64,000 bases of DNA from Ruegeria atlantica (GCF_013032455.1 NZ_WQCF01000004.1:124001-188000), one strand, 5' to 3'. Positions 42,915 to 51,883 are shown, counted from the stretch's first letter. The notes: generated by a model not told the origin, from the letters alone. A program made the numbers and translations.

Positions 42915-43939
42915 ACCGTCTCTGTCACCTTTCTAAGATGGCGCGGCGCATCAGGGTCGATTCCGCGAGCGCAGGCCACGGATTCGACCATGCTGTAAAA
43001 TGAAGTGATGGCGGATATGGGGTCGGTCAGCCAATGATCGGTACGCGTTACCGGCAAACTGTTTGCGCGGGTCACCTTGTCGGTTGCAGCAAACACCGTT
43101 GCCCCTTTGCCAGCCAGCGCATCCGCAGCCTCGGCAGTCGCCTGTTCGGCCGCATCACGAGCGGCGAAAACGATGGTCGGGAACCCTTCTTCCACGATTG
43201 AGACCGGTCCGTGCAGAACCTCGGCCGCCGAATAACTTTCAGCGTGGATTTGGCAGGTTTCCTTGATCTTCAGCGCCGCCTCATTGGACATCGCGTATGA
43301 CGGTCCACGGCCCAGAGTGAACAGCGAACGACCCGTGATCGTCTCGGCCGCTGCCGACCAATCACATAGGGCGGCCTTTTCAAGATGCCCCGGCAAAGAT
43401 CGGATTGCACCGATCAGCGCGTCATCCTCTTTCACTTCGGCCAACAACCACAGCCCCGCCACCAGTGAAGTAACAAATGTTTTGGTAGCCGCCACACTCA
43501 ACTCGGGTCCGGCGTGAAGAGGCAGCATCGCGTCCGCCACCTCGGCCAGCCGCGACGCTGTATTGTTGGTGATTGCAATGGTCATCCCGCCCGACGCCTT
43601 CAGAGACCGCGTCATACCAACGATGTCCGGGCTTTGACCGGACTGAGAAACAGACAGGCAGACCGCACCTTCAGCTCGCAAATCCGAGCCATAGATCGAA
43701 CTGACCGATGGCCCCACCGAGGCGACGGGTAGTTTCAGCAACAACTCGCTGGCATATTTCAAATAAGTACAGGCATGGTCAGATGATCCGCGCGCAACCG
43801 TGATCAGAAATCGGGGATCGGCCTGTTTCACCCGGTGAGCGGCATCCTGAATGTTGGCTTCACCCTCGCCAAGCAAACGATCAACGGCGGCAGGGATTTC
43901 CAGAATCTCCTGCCGCATTTTCGAACTGTGTTCTGACAT
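42911..43939 (-). CDS. SIS-domain glucosamine-6-phosphate deaminase-like protein (NagB-II/AgaS/GlmS-isomerase type)
   Basis: Protein of 342 residues with two SIS (sugar isomerase) domains, acting on GlcN-6-P in the cytoplasm. Motifs are ITVARGSSDHACTYLKY near 45, SVSQSGQSPDIVG near 92, VAATKTFVTSLVAGL near 148, LGRGPSYAMSNEAALKIKETCQIHAESYSAAEVLHGPVS near 203 and a C-terminal VESVACARGIDPDAPRHLRKVTETV. It lacks the GlmS glutaminase domain, as expected of NagB-II. The start at 43939 follows GGAAAAG-like bases. It lies between nagA and the GntR gene. Confidence 0.83.
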   Translation of the reverse strand: MSEHSSKMRQEILEIPAAVDRLLGEGEANIQDAAHRVKQADPRFLITVARGSSDHACTYLKYASELLLKLPVASVGPSVSSIYGSDLRAEGAVCLSVSQSGQSPDIVGMTRSLKASGGMTIAITNNTASRLAEVADAMLPLHAGPELSVAATKTFVTSLVAGLWLLAEVKEDDALIGAIRSLPGHLEKAALCDWSAAAETITGRSLFTLGRGPSYAMSNEAALKIKETCQIHAESYSAAEVLHGPVSIVEEGFPTIVFAARDAAEQATAEAADALAGKGATVFAATDKVTRANSLPVTRTDHWLTDPISAITSFYSMVESVACARGIDPDAPRHLRKVTETV

Positions 43940-43958
43940 GCTTTTCCGGCCTTTCCGG

Positions 43959-44708
43959 TTACAACCGCAGTTCGGCGACAAAATCATAGGCGTCGCCGCG
44001 ATAAAGGGAGCGGGTCAGTTCCGCGACCCGCCCGTTTTTGAGGAACGAAATACGTTCGATGTTCAGCCCGGCTGCCCCTTCGGGCACCTCCAGCAACTCA
44101 GCTTCGGGCGCAGCAAGGTTAAGGGCCGAGATTTTCTGAACCGCCCGCACCGGTCGCCGCCCCATAGCCTCCAGCACCTCATACAAAGAGGTCGTTACCT
44201 CAATTGGATTCGGCAGGATATCCAACGGCAATGCCGCCCGCTCCAGCGCCAACGGGCGGCCATTGGCTTCACGCAAGCGGTATATGCGGGATATCTGTTC
44301 ACCATCCTGCAGGCTCAGCGCCTCGACCTCTTCGGGGGTTGGCGCGAATACGCCGCGCTCCAACCATTTTGAGGTGGTCTGCATACCTCGGCTGGACATG
44401 TCCTCGGTAAAGGATGTCAGGTGAGTCAGCGATTGCTCAACCCGCGGAACGCGTTCGCGAATGAACGAGCCCGAGCCCTGACGTTGTTCGATCACGCCCT
44501 CTTGAACCAACTCCTGTATCGCCTTGCGCACGGTGACGCGCGACAGGTCGGTGATTTCGACCAGTTCTCGTTCCGACGGCAATGACGTGTTCGGTGCCAG
44601 AACGCCCGTGTCGATCCCCTCTTGAAGTCTGCGTCGCAATTGTACGTATCGCGGCCCCCTGTCGGGGCTCAGCCAAAGATCAGCGCGCAAGAAGTCAGAG
44701 ATGCTCAT
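43959..44708 (-). CDS. GntR-family regulator with UTRA domain (NagR-like)
   Basis: Regulator of 249 residues. The winged helix lies at about 20-90 (LPSERELVEITDLSRVTVRKAIQELVQEGVIEQRQGSGSFI). The UTRA effector domain follows (SRGMQTTSKWLERGVFAPTPEEVEALSL, RIYRLREANGRPLALERAALP, AELTRSLYRGDAYDFVAEL). UTRA regulators of the NagR/DasR type sense GlcN-6-P or GlcNAc-6-P. It overlaps the kinase gene by 14 bases. Paired GGTATT repeats in the divergent promoter are its candidate sites. Confidence 0.85.
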   Translation of the reverse strand: MSISDFLRADLWLSPDRGPRYVQLRRRLQEGIDTGVLAPNTSLPSERELVEITDLSRVTVRKAIQELVQEGVIEQRQGSGSFIRERVPRVEQSLTHLTSFTEDMSSRGMQTTSKWLERGVFAPTPEEVEALSLQDGEQISRIYRLREANGRPLALERAALPLDILPNPIEVTTSLYEVLEAMGRRPVRAVQKISALNLAAPEAELLEVPEGAAGLNIERISFLKNGRVAELTRSLYRGDAYDFVAELRL

Positions 44709-45570
44709 TTCGGATCTCCTTTGCCAATGCCAAAGCGCCAGTCAACGGTTCACCCAGCGGCGGGCGCACGGCGGATCGCATGTTATCAGGCAGGTAGGTC
44801 GCATAGTGGCCCGCAATCCCACCAGTCAAGCAGATCGTCCGACCCGGTTGCCAACCAAGCCCATTTGCGATTTCCACGATGTAATCCGAACCTGCTTGCA
44901 AAATTTGCACGGCAACACGGTCACCTTCCTTGGCTTCGGATGTCACCTGCGGCGCAAGCGCGCCGAATTGGGCGGGAGAAGCATTTTTAGCAAAGCGCAC
45001 GATGCCAGCAGGACCGCCCATGTCGGTCAACAGACTTTGTGTCAGCCTGGTCCCAATTTGCGTACCATCATACGCGCACAAGGCTTCGGATAAAGCGCGG
45101 CGTCCGACCCACTGAGCCGAGGCCTCATCCCCCAGAACCGAACCCCAGCCCCCGGCAAAACGCATCGCGCCATCGGCTTGCACCGCAATGAAAGAACCGG
45201 TCCCGCAATGAGCGACCAGACCATCCTGCGCCCCCAACGCCCCGCGCACAGCAGCCGGGCGATCATCTTCAACTCGTGCATTCGTCAGACCCAGCGCGTC
45301 ACTCAAACGCCCTGCAATACCTGCATCGGTAACACCCGCAAGACCAATAAAGGCTGGCCAGCCAATCATATCCTCGACCTTAATCTCAACCTGTCGCGAC
45401 AAGGCATCCAATCCAGCCCGTATCTGCTTCAGGGCGCCATCAAAATCGGTGGATACATTGGCGGCCCCGGTTTCAGAGCAATGGACAGCGCCATCAATTT
45501 CGCACGCAACACGGCATCGCGTTCCTCCGCCATCCACGGCCAACACAGCGCTATCATGAGATTCGATCAT
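44695..45570 (-). CDS. BadF/BadG/BcrA/BcrD-family N-acetylglucosamine/glucosamine kinase
   Basis: ATP-dependent sugar kinase of 291 residues of the ASKHA fold. Phosphate-1 motif AVDGGGTRCRV is near residues 11-21, the sugar/catalytic region AHCGTGSFIA near 120, GGWGSVLGDEASAQWVGRRAL near 138 and the adenosine motif ICLTGGIAGHYATYL near 248. It phosphorylates amino sugars imported by the ABC system, so no PTS is needed. A TATAAT box lies 9 bases before the ATG and no ribosome site is seen, so the transcript may be leaderless. Confidence 0.83.
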   Translation of the reverse strand: MIESHDSAVLAVDGGGTRCRVACEIDGAVHCSETGAANVSTDFDGALKQIRAGLDALSRQVEIKVEDMIGWPAFIGLAGVTDAGIAGRLSDALGLTNARVEDDRPAAVRGALGAQDGLVAHCGTGSFIAVQADGAMRFAGGWGSVLGDEASAQWVGRRALSEALCAYDGTQIGTRLTQSLLTDMGGPAGIVRFAKNASPAQFGALAPQVTSEAKEGDRVAVQILQAGSDYIVEIANGLGWQPGRTICLTGGIAGHYATYLPDNMRSAVRPPLGEPLTGALALAKEIRNEHL

Positions 45571-45573
45571 GAC

Positions 45574-45590
45574 AATACCATTATAATACC
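45574..45590 (-). promoter_or_regulatory. GGTATT direct-repeat site at the kinase promoter
   Basis: On the minus strand GGTATT-N5-GGTATT (11-base period) overlaps a TATAAT -10 element at 45580-45585. It is followed by GTCATG, where ATG is the kinase start. The same arrangement occurs on the plus strand before murQ, each oriented towards its own gene. Confidence 0.6.
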
Positions 45591-45686
45591 TTTTTAGATT
45601 TTAAAAGGACGGAATGGGAAAATATACCGATGAATTCCACCTAATACGCAGAAAAAGTCTCAATCAGAAATAAATTATGGACAAGT

Positions 45687-45703
45687 GGTATTAGATAGGT
45701 ATT
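45687..45703 (+). promoter_or_regulatory. GGTATT direct-repeat site at the murQ promoter
   Basis: GGTATT (45687-45692) and GGTATT (45698-45703) repeat with an 11-base period, lying just after a -35-like TGGACA and running into ATTGTAT. The first ten bases (GGTATTAnAn) and the second repeat with GT after it match the minus-strand site. Probable operator for the NagR-like GntR protein. Confidence 0.6.
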
Positions 45704-45733
45704 GTATACGGTGTCACATGGGAGGGGATTCTC

Positions 45734-46618
45734 TTGACGCTGCCACAAACCGAACAACTGCACCCAAATGCAGCACTGTTGAACCGGGGTGACCTGATCA
45801 CCTCGGCACGCGCATTAGCGGAAGGCCAAATCGCCGCCGCGGCAGTTGTCCGTGACGCGCTGGGCAATATAGCTCAAGGTGCCAAGGCCATGGCGAACAC
45901 AATCCGCGAGGACGGAGTGCTACACTACGTTGCAGCCGGATCCTCGGGCTTGATGGCGGCTGCTGATGCACAGGAATTGGGTGGCACATTCTCGATCCCC
46001 CCTGCGCGTCTGCGCATCCATATGGCGGGCGGCCTACCAACCGGGGCTGAGATGCCGGGCGGCGCTGAAGACGCTACTGACGGCCTGCTGAAAGCCTTGG
46101 GCCAAGTACAAGGCATGGACACCATCATTGCCGTATCAGCCAGCGGCTCAACACCCTATACCATTGCGGCAGCAAACATCGCCCAGACCTGCGGCGCGAC
46201 TGTTATCGGCATTGCGAATAACGCAGGCAGCCCCCTGTTGGAAGCGGCCGATATTCCCATCCTGCTGGCGACCCCACCCGAGCTGATCTCAGGATCGACG
46301 CGCATGGGTGCAGGGACCGCTCAAAAGATCGCGTTGAACATGCTGTCTTCGCTGATGGCGGTCGAATTGGGCCACGTGCACGAAGGCATGATGGTGAATC
46401 TGCGCGCGGACAATGACAAGCTGCGCGGACGCGCAATCGGCATCGTCGCCGGAATAGCCGAAGTTGACCCTGATACTGCGAAGCACGCCTTAGACATCGC
46501 CGGCGGAGATGTGAAACCCGCCATCCTGATCGCCGCGCAGGGTGTTTCACCAGAGCAAGCCCACGCACGCCTACAGGCGACAAATGGAATATTGAGCATC
46601 GCGCTCGCACAAGAATGA
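45734..46618 (+). CDS. murQ: N-acetylmuramic acid 6-phosphate etherase
   Basis: SIS-domain lyase of 294 residues splitting MurNAc-6-P into GlcNAc-6-P and D-lactate. The catalytic Glu is visible as E81 in DAQELGGTF; the sugar-binding loop YVAAGSSGLM is near 65, ISASGSTPYT-like AVSASGSTPYT near 136 and SGSTRMGAGTAQKIALNMLSS near 178. The start is TTG, preceded by GGAGGGG at 6 bases. Its product feeds the divergent nagA and deaminase genes, so the locus handles both GlcNAc and MurNAc from peptidoglycan or chitin. Confidence 0.9.
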   Translation: MTLPQTEQLHPNAALLNRGDLITSARALAEGQIAAAAVVRDALGNIAQGAKAMANTIREDGVLHYVAAGSSGLMAAADAQELGGTFSIPPARLRIHMAGGLPTGAEMPGGAEDATDGLLKALGQVQGMDTIIAVSASGSTPYTIAAANIAQTCGATVIGIANNAGSPLLEAADIPILLATPPELISGSTRMGAGTAQKIALNMLSSLMAVELGHVHEGMMVNLRADNDKLRGRAIGIVAGIAEVDPDTAKHALDIAGGDVKPAILIAAQGVSPEQAHARLQATNGILSIALAQE

Positions 46619-46645
46619 CAAAGATAAATAAACCGGGAGAAAGAC

Positions 46646-47899
46646 ATGAAAAACAAAAGCCTGAAACTGGCCTTACTTGGCTCTACACTAATGGCCACGA
46701 CCGCCTATGCCGAGGACGTGACCCTGACCATCGAAAGCTGGCGCAATGACGATCTGACCCTTTGGCAGGACCAAATCATTCCAGCGTTTGAGGCAAAGCA
46801 TCCGGGCATCAAGTTAGTATTCTCCCCTTTTGCCCCAACAGAATACGACGCCGCCTTGAACGCGAAACTTGAAGCCGGGTCCGCAGGTGACATCCTAACC
46901 TGCCGCCCGTTTGATCAATCACTGGGTCTCTATAACGCCGGACATCTGGCGGACCTGTCTGGATTGGATGCAATGGCCAACTTTTCCGACGTTGCCAAAT
47001 CTGCCTGGCAGACGGACGATGGGTCGGCCACATTCTGCGTTCCGATGGCTTCGGTAATCCACGGTTTCATCTACAACAAGGAAGCTTTCGCGGAACTGGG
47101 CATCGAGGTTCCGACTACCGAAGACGAATTCTTTGCAGCGCTCGACAAGATCAGGGAGGACGGCACCTATATCCCGATGGCAATGGGTACCAACGACCAG
47201 TGGGAAGCTGCGACGATGGGCTACAACAACATCGGTCCAAACTACTGGAAGGGTGAAGAAGGGCGTCTTGCACTGATTGGTGGCACACAGAAATTGACCG
47301 ATCCGCAGTGGGTCGAGCCCTATGTGACATTGGCTAGGTGGAAAGACTATCTCGGAGACGGTTTCGAGGCGCAAACCTACCCCGATAGTCAGAATCTGTT
47401 CACGCTCGGTCGTGCCGCCATCTACCCAGCCGGCAGTTGGGAAATTTCAGGTTTCAACACTCAGGCCGATTTTGAGATGGGTGCGTTCAAACCGCCGGTT
47501 CGCGCAGCGAATGACACCTGCTATATCTCGGACCACACCGATATCGGGATCGGCATGAACGCCGCCACGGAAAACCGCGAAGCGGCCGAGACATTCCTGG
47601 CGTGGGTTGCCAGCCCGGAATTCGCAGAGATTTTCGGCAATGCCCTGCCCGGCTTCTTCCCTCTGTCGAATGCGCCGGTCGAACTGCAGGACCCTCTAGC
47701 CAAGGAATTTGTCGGTTGGCGGGATGAATGTGAGTCCACCATCCGTTCGACCTATCAAATACTGTCGCGCGGCGAGCCTAACCTTGAGCTAGAAACATGG
47801 AACGCATCGGCCAATGTCGTTCGGGGCGCGGAAAGCGCTGCTGACGCAGGTCATCGTCTGCAGGAAGGGCTTTCCAACTGGTACGCGCCACACCAGTGA
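46646..47899 (+). CDS. sugar ABC transporter substrate-binding protein
   Basis: Periplasmic family-1 binding protein of 417 residues with signal peptide MKNKSLKLALLGSTLMATTAYA-ED. Features are LTIESWRNDDLTLWQDQIIPAFEAKHPGIKLVF near 25, GDILTCRPFDQSLGLY near 80 and NKEAFAELGIEVPTTEDEFFAALDKI near 133. The ribosome site GGGAGA precedes the ATG. GlcNAc or an amino-sugar oligomer is the probable ligand from the surrounding nag and murQ genes. A strong hairpin follows before the permease genes. Confidence 0.88.
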   Translation: MKNKSLKLALLGSTLMATTAYAEDVTLTIESWRNDDLTLWQDQIIPAFEAKHPGIKLVFSPFAPTEYDAALNAKLEAGSAGDILTCRPFDQSLGLYNAGHLADLSGLDAMANFSDVAKSAWQTDDGSATFCVPMASVIHGFIYNKEAFAELGIEVPTTEDEFFAALDKIREDGTYIPMAMGTNDQWEAATMGYNNIGPNYWKGEEGRLALIGGTQKLTDPQWVEPYVTLARWKDYLGDGFEAQTYPDSQNLFTLGRAAIYPAGSWEISGFNTQADFEMGAFKPPVRAANDTCYISDHTDIGIGMNAATENREAAETFLAWVASPEFAEIFGNALPGFFPLSNAPVELQDPLAKEFVGWRDECESTIRSTYQILSRGEPNLELETWNASANVVRGAESAADAGHRLQEGLSNWYAPHQ

Positions 47900-47909
47900 G
47901 CTAACACCT

Positions 47910-47938
47910 ACCTGGGCGGCGGTGGTGATCGCCCGGGT
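47910..47938 (+). other. intercistronic hairpin after the binding-protein gene
   Basis: ACCTGGGCG (47910-47918) pairs with CGCCCGGGT (47930-47938), nine pairs with one G-T, around an 11-base loop. It has no T-run. As in the smo operon, it sits between the binding-protein gene and the first permease, so it may stabilise the upstream message. Confidence 0.6.
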
Positions 47939-47967
47939 AATCCCGACACCTTATTGAAAGCTGTCCC

Positions 47968-48882
47968 ATGAACCGCCCCCGCTTCCGCTGGCATATCGTC
48001 GTGTTTCTTGCACCAGCCGTACTTGTCTACACGGCGGTGATGATCTTTCCTCTGTTCAACACACTGCGTCTGGCGCTGTTTACAGAGATCGACCAGACCC
48101 GCGTATTTGTCGGTTTGCAGAACTTTGAGACACTGTTTTTCGATCCGATCTGGTCCGAGCAGTTCTGGAATGCGTTGGGCAATAACTTCTGGTTCTTCCT
48201 GATCCACATGCTGGTGCAGAACCCCATCGGGATCGCGCTAGCAGCGCTGCTGAGCCATCCACGACTGCGGTTTGCAGCGCTGTACCGCTCGGCGATTTTC
48301 ATCCCCACGATCCTCAGCTTCGTGATCGTCGGCTTTGCATGGAAGCTGATCCTGTCCCCGATCTGGGGCATCGCTCCGTCAATGCTGGACGCCATCGGTC
48401 TAAAATCCCTGTTCGCACCCTGGCTGGGGAAAGAAGAATACGCCCTGACCACGTTGGCGCTGATCTCTGTCTGGCAGTTCGTTGGCATCCCTATGATGCT
48501 GATCTATGCCGCCCTTCTGACCATCCCTGAAGAAATCCTTGAGGCCGGAGAGATCGACGGCATCACAGGCGCATCGGCTTTCTGGAAAATCAAGCTGCCG
48601 TTGATCCTGCCGTCGATCGGCATCATCTCGATCCTGACCTTCGTGGGCAATTTCAACGCCTTTGACCTAATCTATGCGGCACAGGGCGCGCTGGCGGGGC
48701 CGGATTTCTCTACCGATATCTTAGGCACCTTCATGTACCGCACCTTCTTTGGCTTCCAGCTGCAACTGGGCGACCCGCATATGGGATCGGCCATCGCCGG
48801 GGCCATGTTCGCGATCATCCTTGTTGGTGTCTGTATCTACCTATTCGGCATCCAAACCCGGATGCGCCGGTATCAACTGTGA
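47968..48882 (+). CDS. sugar ABC transporter permease, MalF-type
   Basis: Inner-membrane permease of 304 residues with about six hydrophobic segments. It has the start NRPRFRWHIVVFLAPAVLVYTAVMIFPLF and the EAA loop EAGEIDGITGASAFWKIKLPLILPSIGII near 192. It is followed by the second permease 10 bases later. Substrate inferred as GlcNAc or a related amino sugar. Confidence 0.9.
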   Translation: MNRPRFRWHIVVFLAPAVLVYTAVMIFPLFNTLRLALFTEIDQTRVFVGLQNFETLFFDPIWSEQFWNALGNNFWFFLIHMLVQNPIGIALAALLSHPRLRFAALYRSAIFIPTILSFVIVGFAWKLILSPIWGIAPSMLDAIGLKSLFAPWLGKEEYALTTLALISVWQFVGIPMMLIYAALLTIPEEILEAGEIDGITGASAFWKIKLPLILPSIGIISILTFVGNFNAFDLIYAAQGALAGPDFSTDILGTFMYRTFFGFQLQLGDPHMGSAIAGAMFAIILVGVCIYLFGIQTRMRRYQL

Positions 48883-48892
48883 GGGTCCAGAG

Positions 48893-49732
48893 ATGAACAA
48901 AGCACGTCAAAACCCTTTCAACACCGCAGCGATGCATGGCGCATTGATCCTGTATACTCTGATCGCCCTTTTCCCGGTCTTTGTGATCCTGATTAACAGC
49001 TTCAAAACCCGCCGGACGATCTTTCGCGAACCACTCGCCCTGCCCAGCGCGGACAGCTTTTCAATGATTGGCTATGAAACGGTAATGAAGCAGGGGGATT
49101 TTTTCCTCTACTTTCAAAACTCGATGATCGTGACCGTGGCATCATTATTTTTCATTCTGCTGTTCGGTGCCATGGCGGCCTATGCGCTGTCGGAATACCA
49201 GTTCAAGGGCAACCTGCTGATGGGTCTGTATCTGGCGTTGGGGATCATGATCCCGATTCGCATCGGCACCGTGGCGATCCTTGAAATGATGGTGGCAACC
49301 GGGCTGGTGAATACACTATGGGCGCTGATCCTGGTCTACACGGCGCAAGGCTTGCCCTTGGCGGTGTTCATCCTGTCCGAGTTCATGCGACAGGTCAGTG
49401 ACGATCTTAAAAACGCAGGGCGCATCGACGGGTTGTCGGAGTACACGATCTTCTTCCGGCTGGTGCTGCCTTTGGTCCGGCCCGCGATGGCGACCGTGGC
49501 CGTGTTTAACATGATCCCGATCTGGAACGACCTGTGGTTCCCGCTGATCCTTGCCCCAGCCGAAGAAACCAAAACGCTCACACTAGGCAGCCAAGTCTTC
49601 ATCGGCCAGTTCGTCACAGACTGGAACGCAGTCCTGTCAGCCCTGTCGATGGCGATCCTGCCGGTGCTGGTGCTCTACGTTATCTTCTCACGCCAACTGA
49701 TCCGCGGCATCACATCCGGAGCTGTCAAATGA
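48893..49732 (+). CDS. sugar ABC transporter permease, MalG-type
   Basis: Inner-membrane permease of 279 residues starting MNKARQNPFNTAAMHG; a longer open frame upstream overlaps the previous gene and is not used. EAA loop: DDLKNAGRIDGLSEYTIFFRLVLPLVRPAMA near 170. The C-terminus RQLIRGITSGAVK is typical. Its stop overlaps the next gene's ATG as ATGA. Confidence 0.9.
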   Translation: MNKARQNPFNTAAMHGALILYTLIALFPVFVILINSFKTRRTIFREPLALPSADSFSMIGYETVMKQGDFFLYFQNSMIVTVASLFFILLFGAMAAYALSEYQFKGNLLMGLYLALGIMIPIRIGTVAILEMMVATGLVNTLWALILVYTAQGLPLAVFILSEFMRQVSDDLKNAGRIDGLSEYTIFFRLVLPLVRPAMATVAVFNMIPIWNDLWFPLILAPAEETKTLTLGSQVFIGQFVTDWNAVLSALSMAILPVLVLYVIFSRQLIRGITSGAVK

Positions 49733-50763
49733 CCCGTGTTCTGATTGCAGGCCTTGGCAATATGGGGCTGAGCCATGCGCTGGCCCATCACCATCACCCA
49801 GACGTTCAGATCGTCGGGCTTGTGAACCGATCTGGCCAAGTGGATTACCCTGACCTTGCGGGCTATCCAACCTATTCGGATTTCAATACGGCTCTGGCCG
49901 AGTCGAAACCCGATCTGGTCGTGGTTGCCACCTATTCCGACAGCCACGCCGACTATGCCCGCGCAGCGATGGAGGCTGGCGCGCATGTGTTCGTGGAAAA
50001 GCCCCTGGCGACCAATGTTGCTGACGCGCGGCGTGTTGTTGAGACTGCGACTCGGCTAAACCGCAAACTGGTCGTTGGCTACATCCTGCGCCACCACCCG
50101 TCATGGATGCGACTGATCGCCGAGGCGCGAAGTCTGGGCGGGCCATATGTGTTTCGTTTGAACCTGAACCAGCAATCATCGGGTGCGGAATGGGAAACGC
50201 ACAAGGCTCTGATGAAGACAACTTCGCCCATCGTCGATTGCGGCGTGCATTATGTGGACGTGATGTGCCAGATCACCGACGCGCAGCCGGTCCGCGTACA
50301 CGGCATGGGCCTGCGCCTGTCCGATGAGATCGCCGAGGACATGTATAACTACGGTCAGTTTCAGGTGATCTTTGACGATGGTTCGGTCGGTTGGTACGAG
50401 GCCGGATGGGGCCCGATGATGTCCGAGACGGCGTTCTTCGTGAAAGATATCGTCTCGCCCAACGGTTCGGTTTCGATTACCGACGGCAACAAGGGGGCAT
50501 CAGCCGATATCGACGGCCACACCAAGGTTGGCGGCTTACTGGTCCACACGCCAAACGGAGATCGCACTATCGAGATGCCCGATGAGCCCGGTCATCAGGA
50601 GCTCTGCGATGCCGAACAAGCCTATATGCTGCGCGCCATCGCGGAAGAAATCGACCTGACGCGTCACATGAATGACGCCGTCCAATCCCTTGCCATTTGT
50701 CTGGCCGCCGATGAAAGCATCCGCACCGGCCACCCCGTTTCGCTAAAGGAGCCCACATCATGA
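49729..50763 (+). CDS. Gfo/Idh/MocA-family NAD(P)-dependent oxidoreductase
   Basis: Sugar oxidoreductase of 344 residues. The Rossmann motif VLIAGLGNMGLSHALAHHHH is at residues 4-23, the characteristic EKPLATN near 89 contains the catalytic Lys, and DCGVHYVDVM near 168 carries the His. It sits inside the amino-sugar ABC operon, with 4-base overlaps on both sides. Its role is not obvious for plain GlcNAc; it might oxidise or epimerise a modified amino sugar before entry to the nag pathway. Confidence 0.83.
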   Translation: MTRVLIAGLGNMGLSHALAHHHHPDVQIVGLVNRSGQVDYPDLAGYPTYSDFNTALAESKPDLVVVATYSDSHADYARAAMEAGAHVFVEKPLATNVADARRVVETATRLNRKLVVGYILRHHPSWMRLIAEARSLGGPYVFRLNLNQQSSGAEWETHKALMKTTSPIVDCGVHYVDVMCQITDAQPVRVHGMGLRLSDEIAEDMYNYGQFQVIFDDGSVGWYEAGWGPMMSETAFFVKDIVSPNGSVSITDGNKGASADIDGHTKVGGLLVHTPNGDRTIEMPDEPGHQELCDAEQAYMLRAIAEEIDLTRHMNDAVQSLAICLAADESIRTGHPVSLKEPTS

Positions 50764-51755
50764 CCGCTCTGACCCTGACCAATGTGAACAAATCCTTTGG
50801 CAACGTGCATGTCCTGAAAGACATCACGCTGGAGGTGGAAGAAGGCGAATTTGTCGTCTTCGTCGGCCCTTCGGGCTGCGGTAAATCCACCCTGTTGCGC
50901 GTGATCGCGGGGCTCGAGGATGCGTCCTCGGGCGAGATCAATATCGGTGGTCAACAGGTCAATCTGGTGCCGCCCTCCAAACGCGGGATCGCGATGGTGT
51001 TCCAAAGCTATGCGCTCTATCCCCATCTGAAAGTGCGCGGAAACATGACGCTGGCGCTTAAGCAAGAGAAACAGCCCAAGGCGGTGATCGAAGAGCGCGT
51101 CGCAAAGGCCAGCCGAATGCTGAACCTTGAGGACTATCTGGACCGCTACCCGTCCGAGCTGTCTGGTGGCCAACGCCAGCGCGTCGCCATCGGTCGCGCC
51201 ATCGTGCGCGAACCGAAACTGTTCCTGTTTGATGAGCCGCTCTCGAACCTCGACGCAGCCCTGCGCATGAACACACGGATTGAGATTGCCAATCTGCACC
51301 GGGCATTGGACGCCTCGATGATATACGTGACCCACGACCAGACCGAGGCGATGACGCTGGCCGATAAGATCGTTGTTCTGCGTGATGGGCGGGTGGAACA
51401 AATCGGCAGCCCGATGGAGCTGTATAACAACCCCGCCAACCAGTTTGTCGCCGGTTTTCTGGGTTCGCCGTCAATGAACTTCCTGCCCGAAGGAATGCTT
51501 AGCGATGGCGGTCAGAACACCATTGGCATTCGCCCCGAAGATCTGTTTCTATCCGATGATGGCCCACTGACCGCGCAGGTCAGCCATGTGGAAAAACTGG
51601 GCGGAGACACAAACGTCATCGCCAAAGTCCATGACCACGCAGTCACCGCCCGGCTGTTTGGCCAACACGCGATTTCCGAAGGTCAGGAACTGCGGTTCGC
51701 CTATGCCGCAGACAAAGCCTATCGGTTCGACGCAGCCGGTCAGAGATTGCGCTGA
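50760..51755 (+). CDS. sugar ABC transporter ATP-binding protein, MalK/UgpC family
   Basis: ATPase of 331 residues. Walker [10 protein letters not shown] is near 36-44, signature [14 protein letters not shown] near 134, Walker [18 protein letters not shown] near 154 and a C-terminal TOBE domain with NTIGIRPEDLFL near 247. It closes the amino-sugar importer operon. A hairpin at 51806-51831 downstream may end the transcript. Confidence 0.9.
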   Translation: MTALTLTNVNKSFGNVHVLKDITLEVEEGEFVVFVGPSGCGKSTLLRVIAGLEDASSGEINIGGQQVNLVPPSKRGIAMVFQSYALYPHLKVRGNMTLALKQEKQPKAVIEERVAKASRMLNLEDYLDRYPSELSGGQRQRVAIGRAIVREPKLFLFDEPLSNLDAALRMNTRIEIANLHRALDASMIYVTHDQTEAMTLADKIVVLRDGRVEQIGSPMELYNNPANQFVAGFLGSPSMNFLPEGMLSDGGQNTIGIRPEDLFLSDDGPLTAQVSHVEKLGGDTNVIAKVHDHAVTARLFGQHAISEGQELRFAYAADKAYRFDAAGQRLR

Positions 51756-51805
51756 CGGGCAGACCTGCAGCCAGCTCGAAAACTGAGAAACTCGCGCCTT
51801 GGTAG

Positions 51806-51831
51806 AGTGGGAAATTTAGCGCTTTCCCGCT
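51806..51831 (+). terminator. possible terminator of the amino-sugar operon
   Basis: AGTGGGAAA (51806-51814) pairs with TTTCCCGCT (51823-51831), nine pairs with one G-T, around an 8-base loop, 51 bases after the last stop. The bases after it (CAATTTCGTATTTTG) are T-rich but not a clean run. Confidence 0.45.
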
Positions 51832-51883
51832 CAATTTCGTATTTTGAACCTTTACTGCGCGTCATTCCATAAGTTTCATGTGC

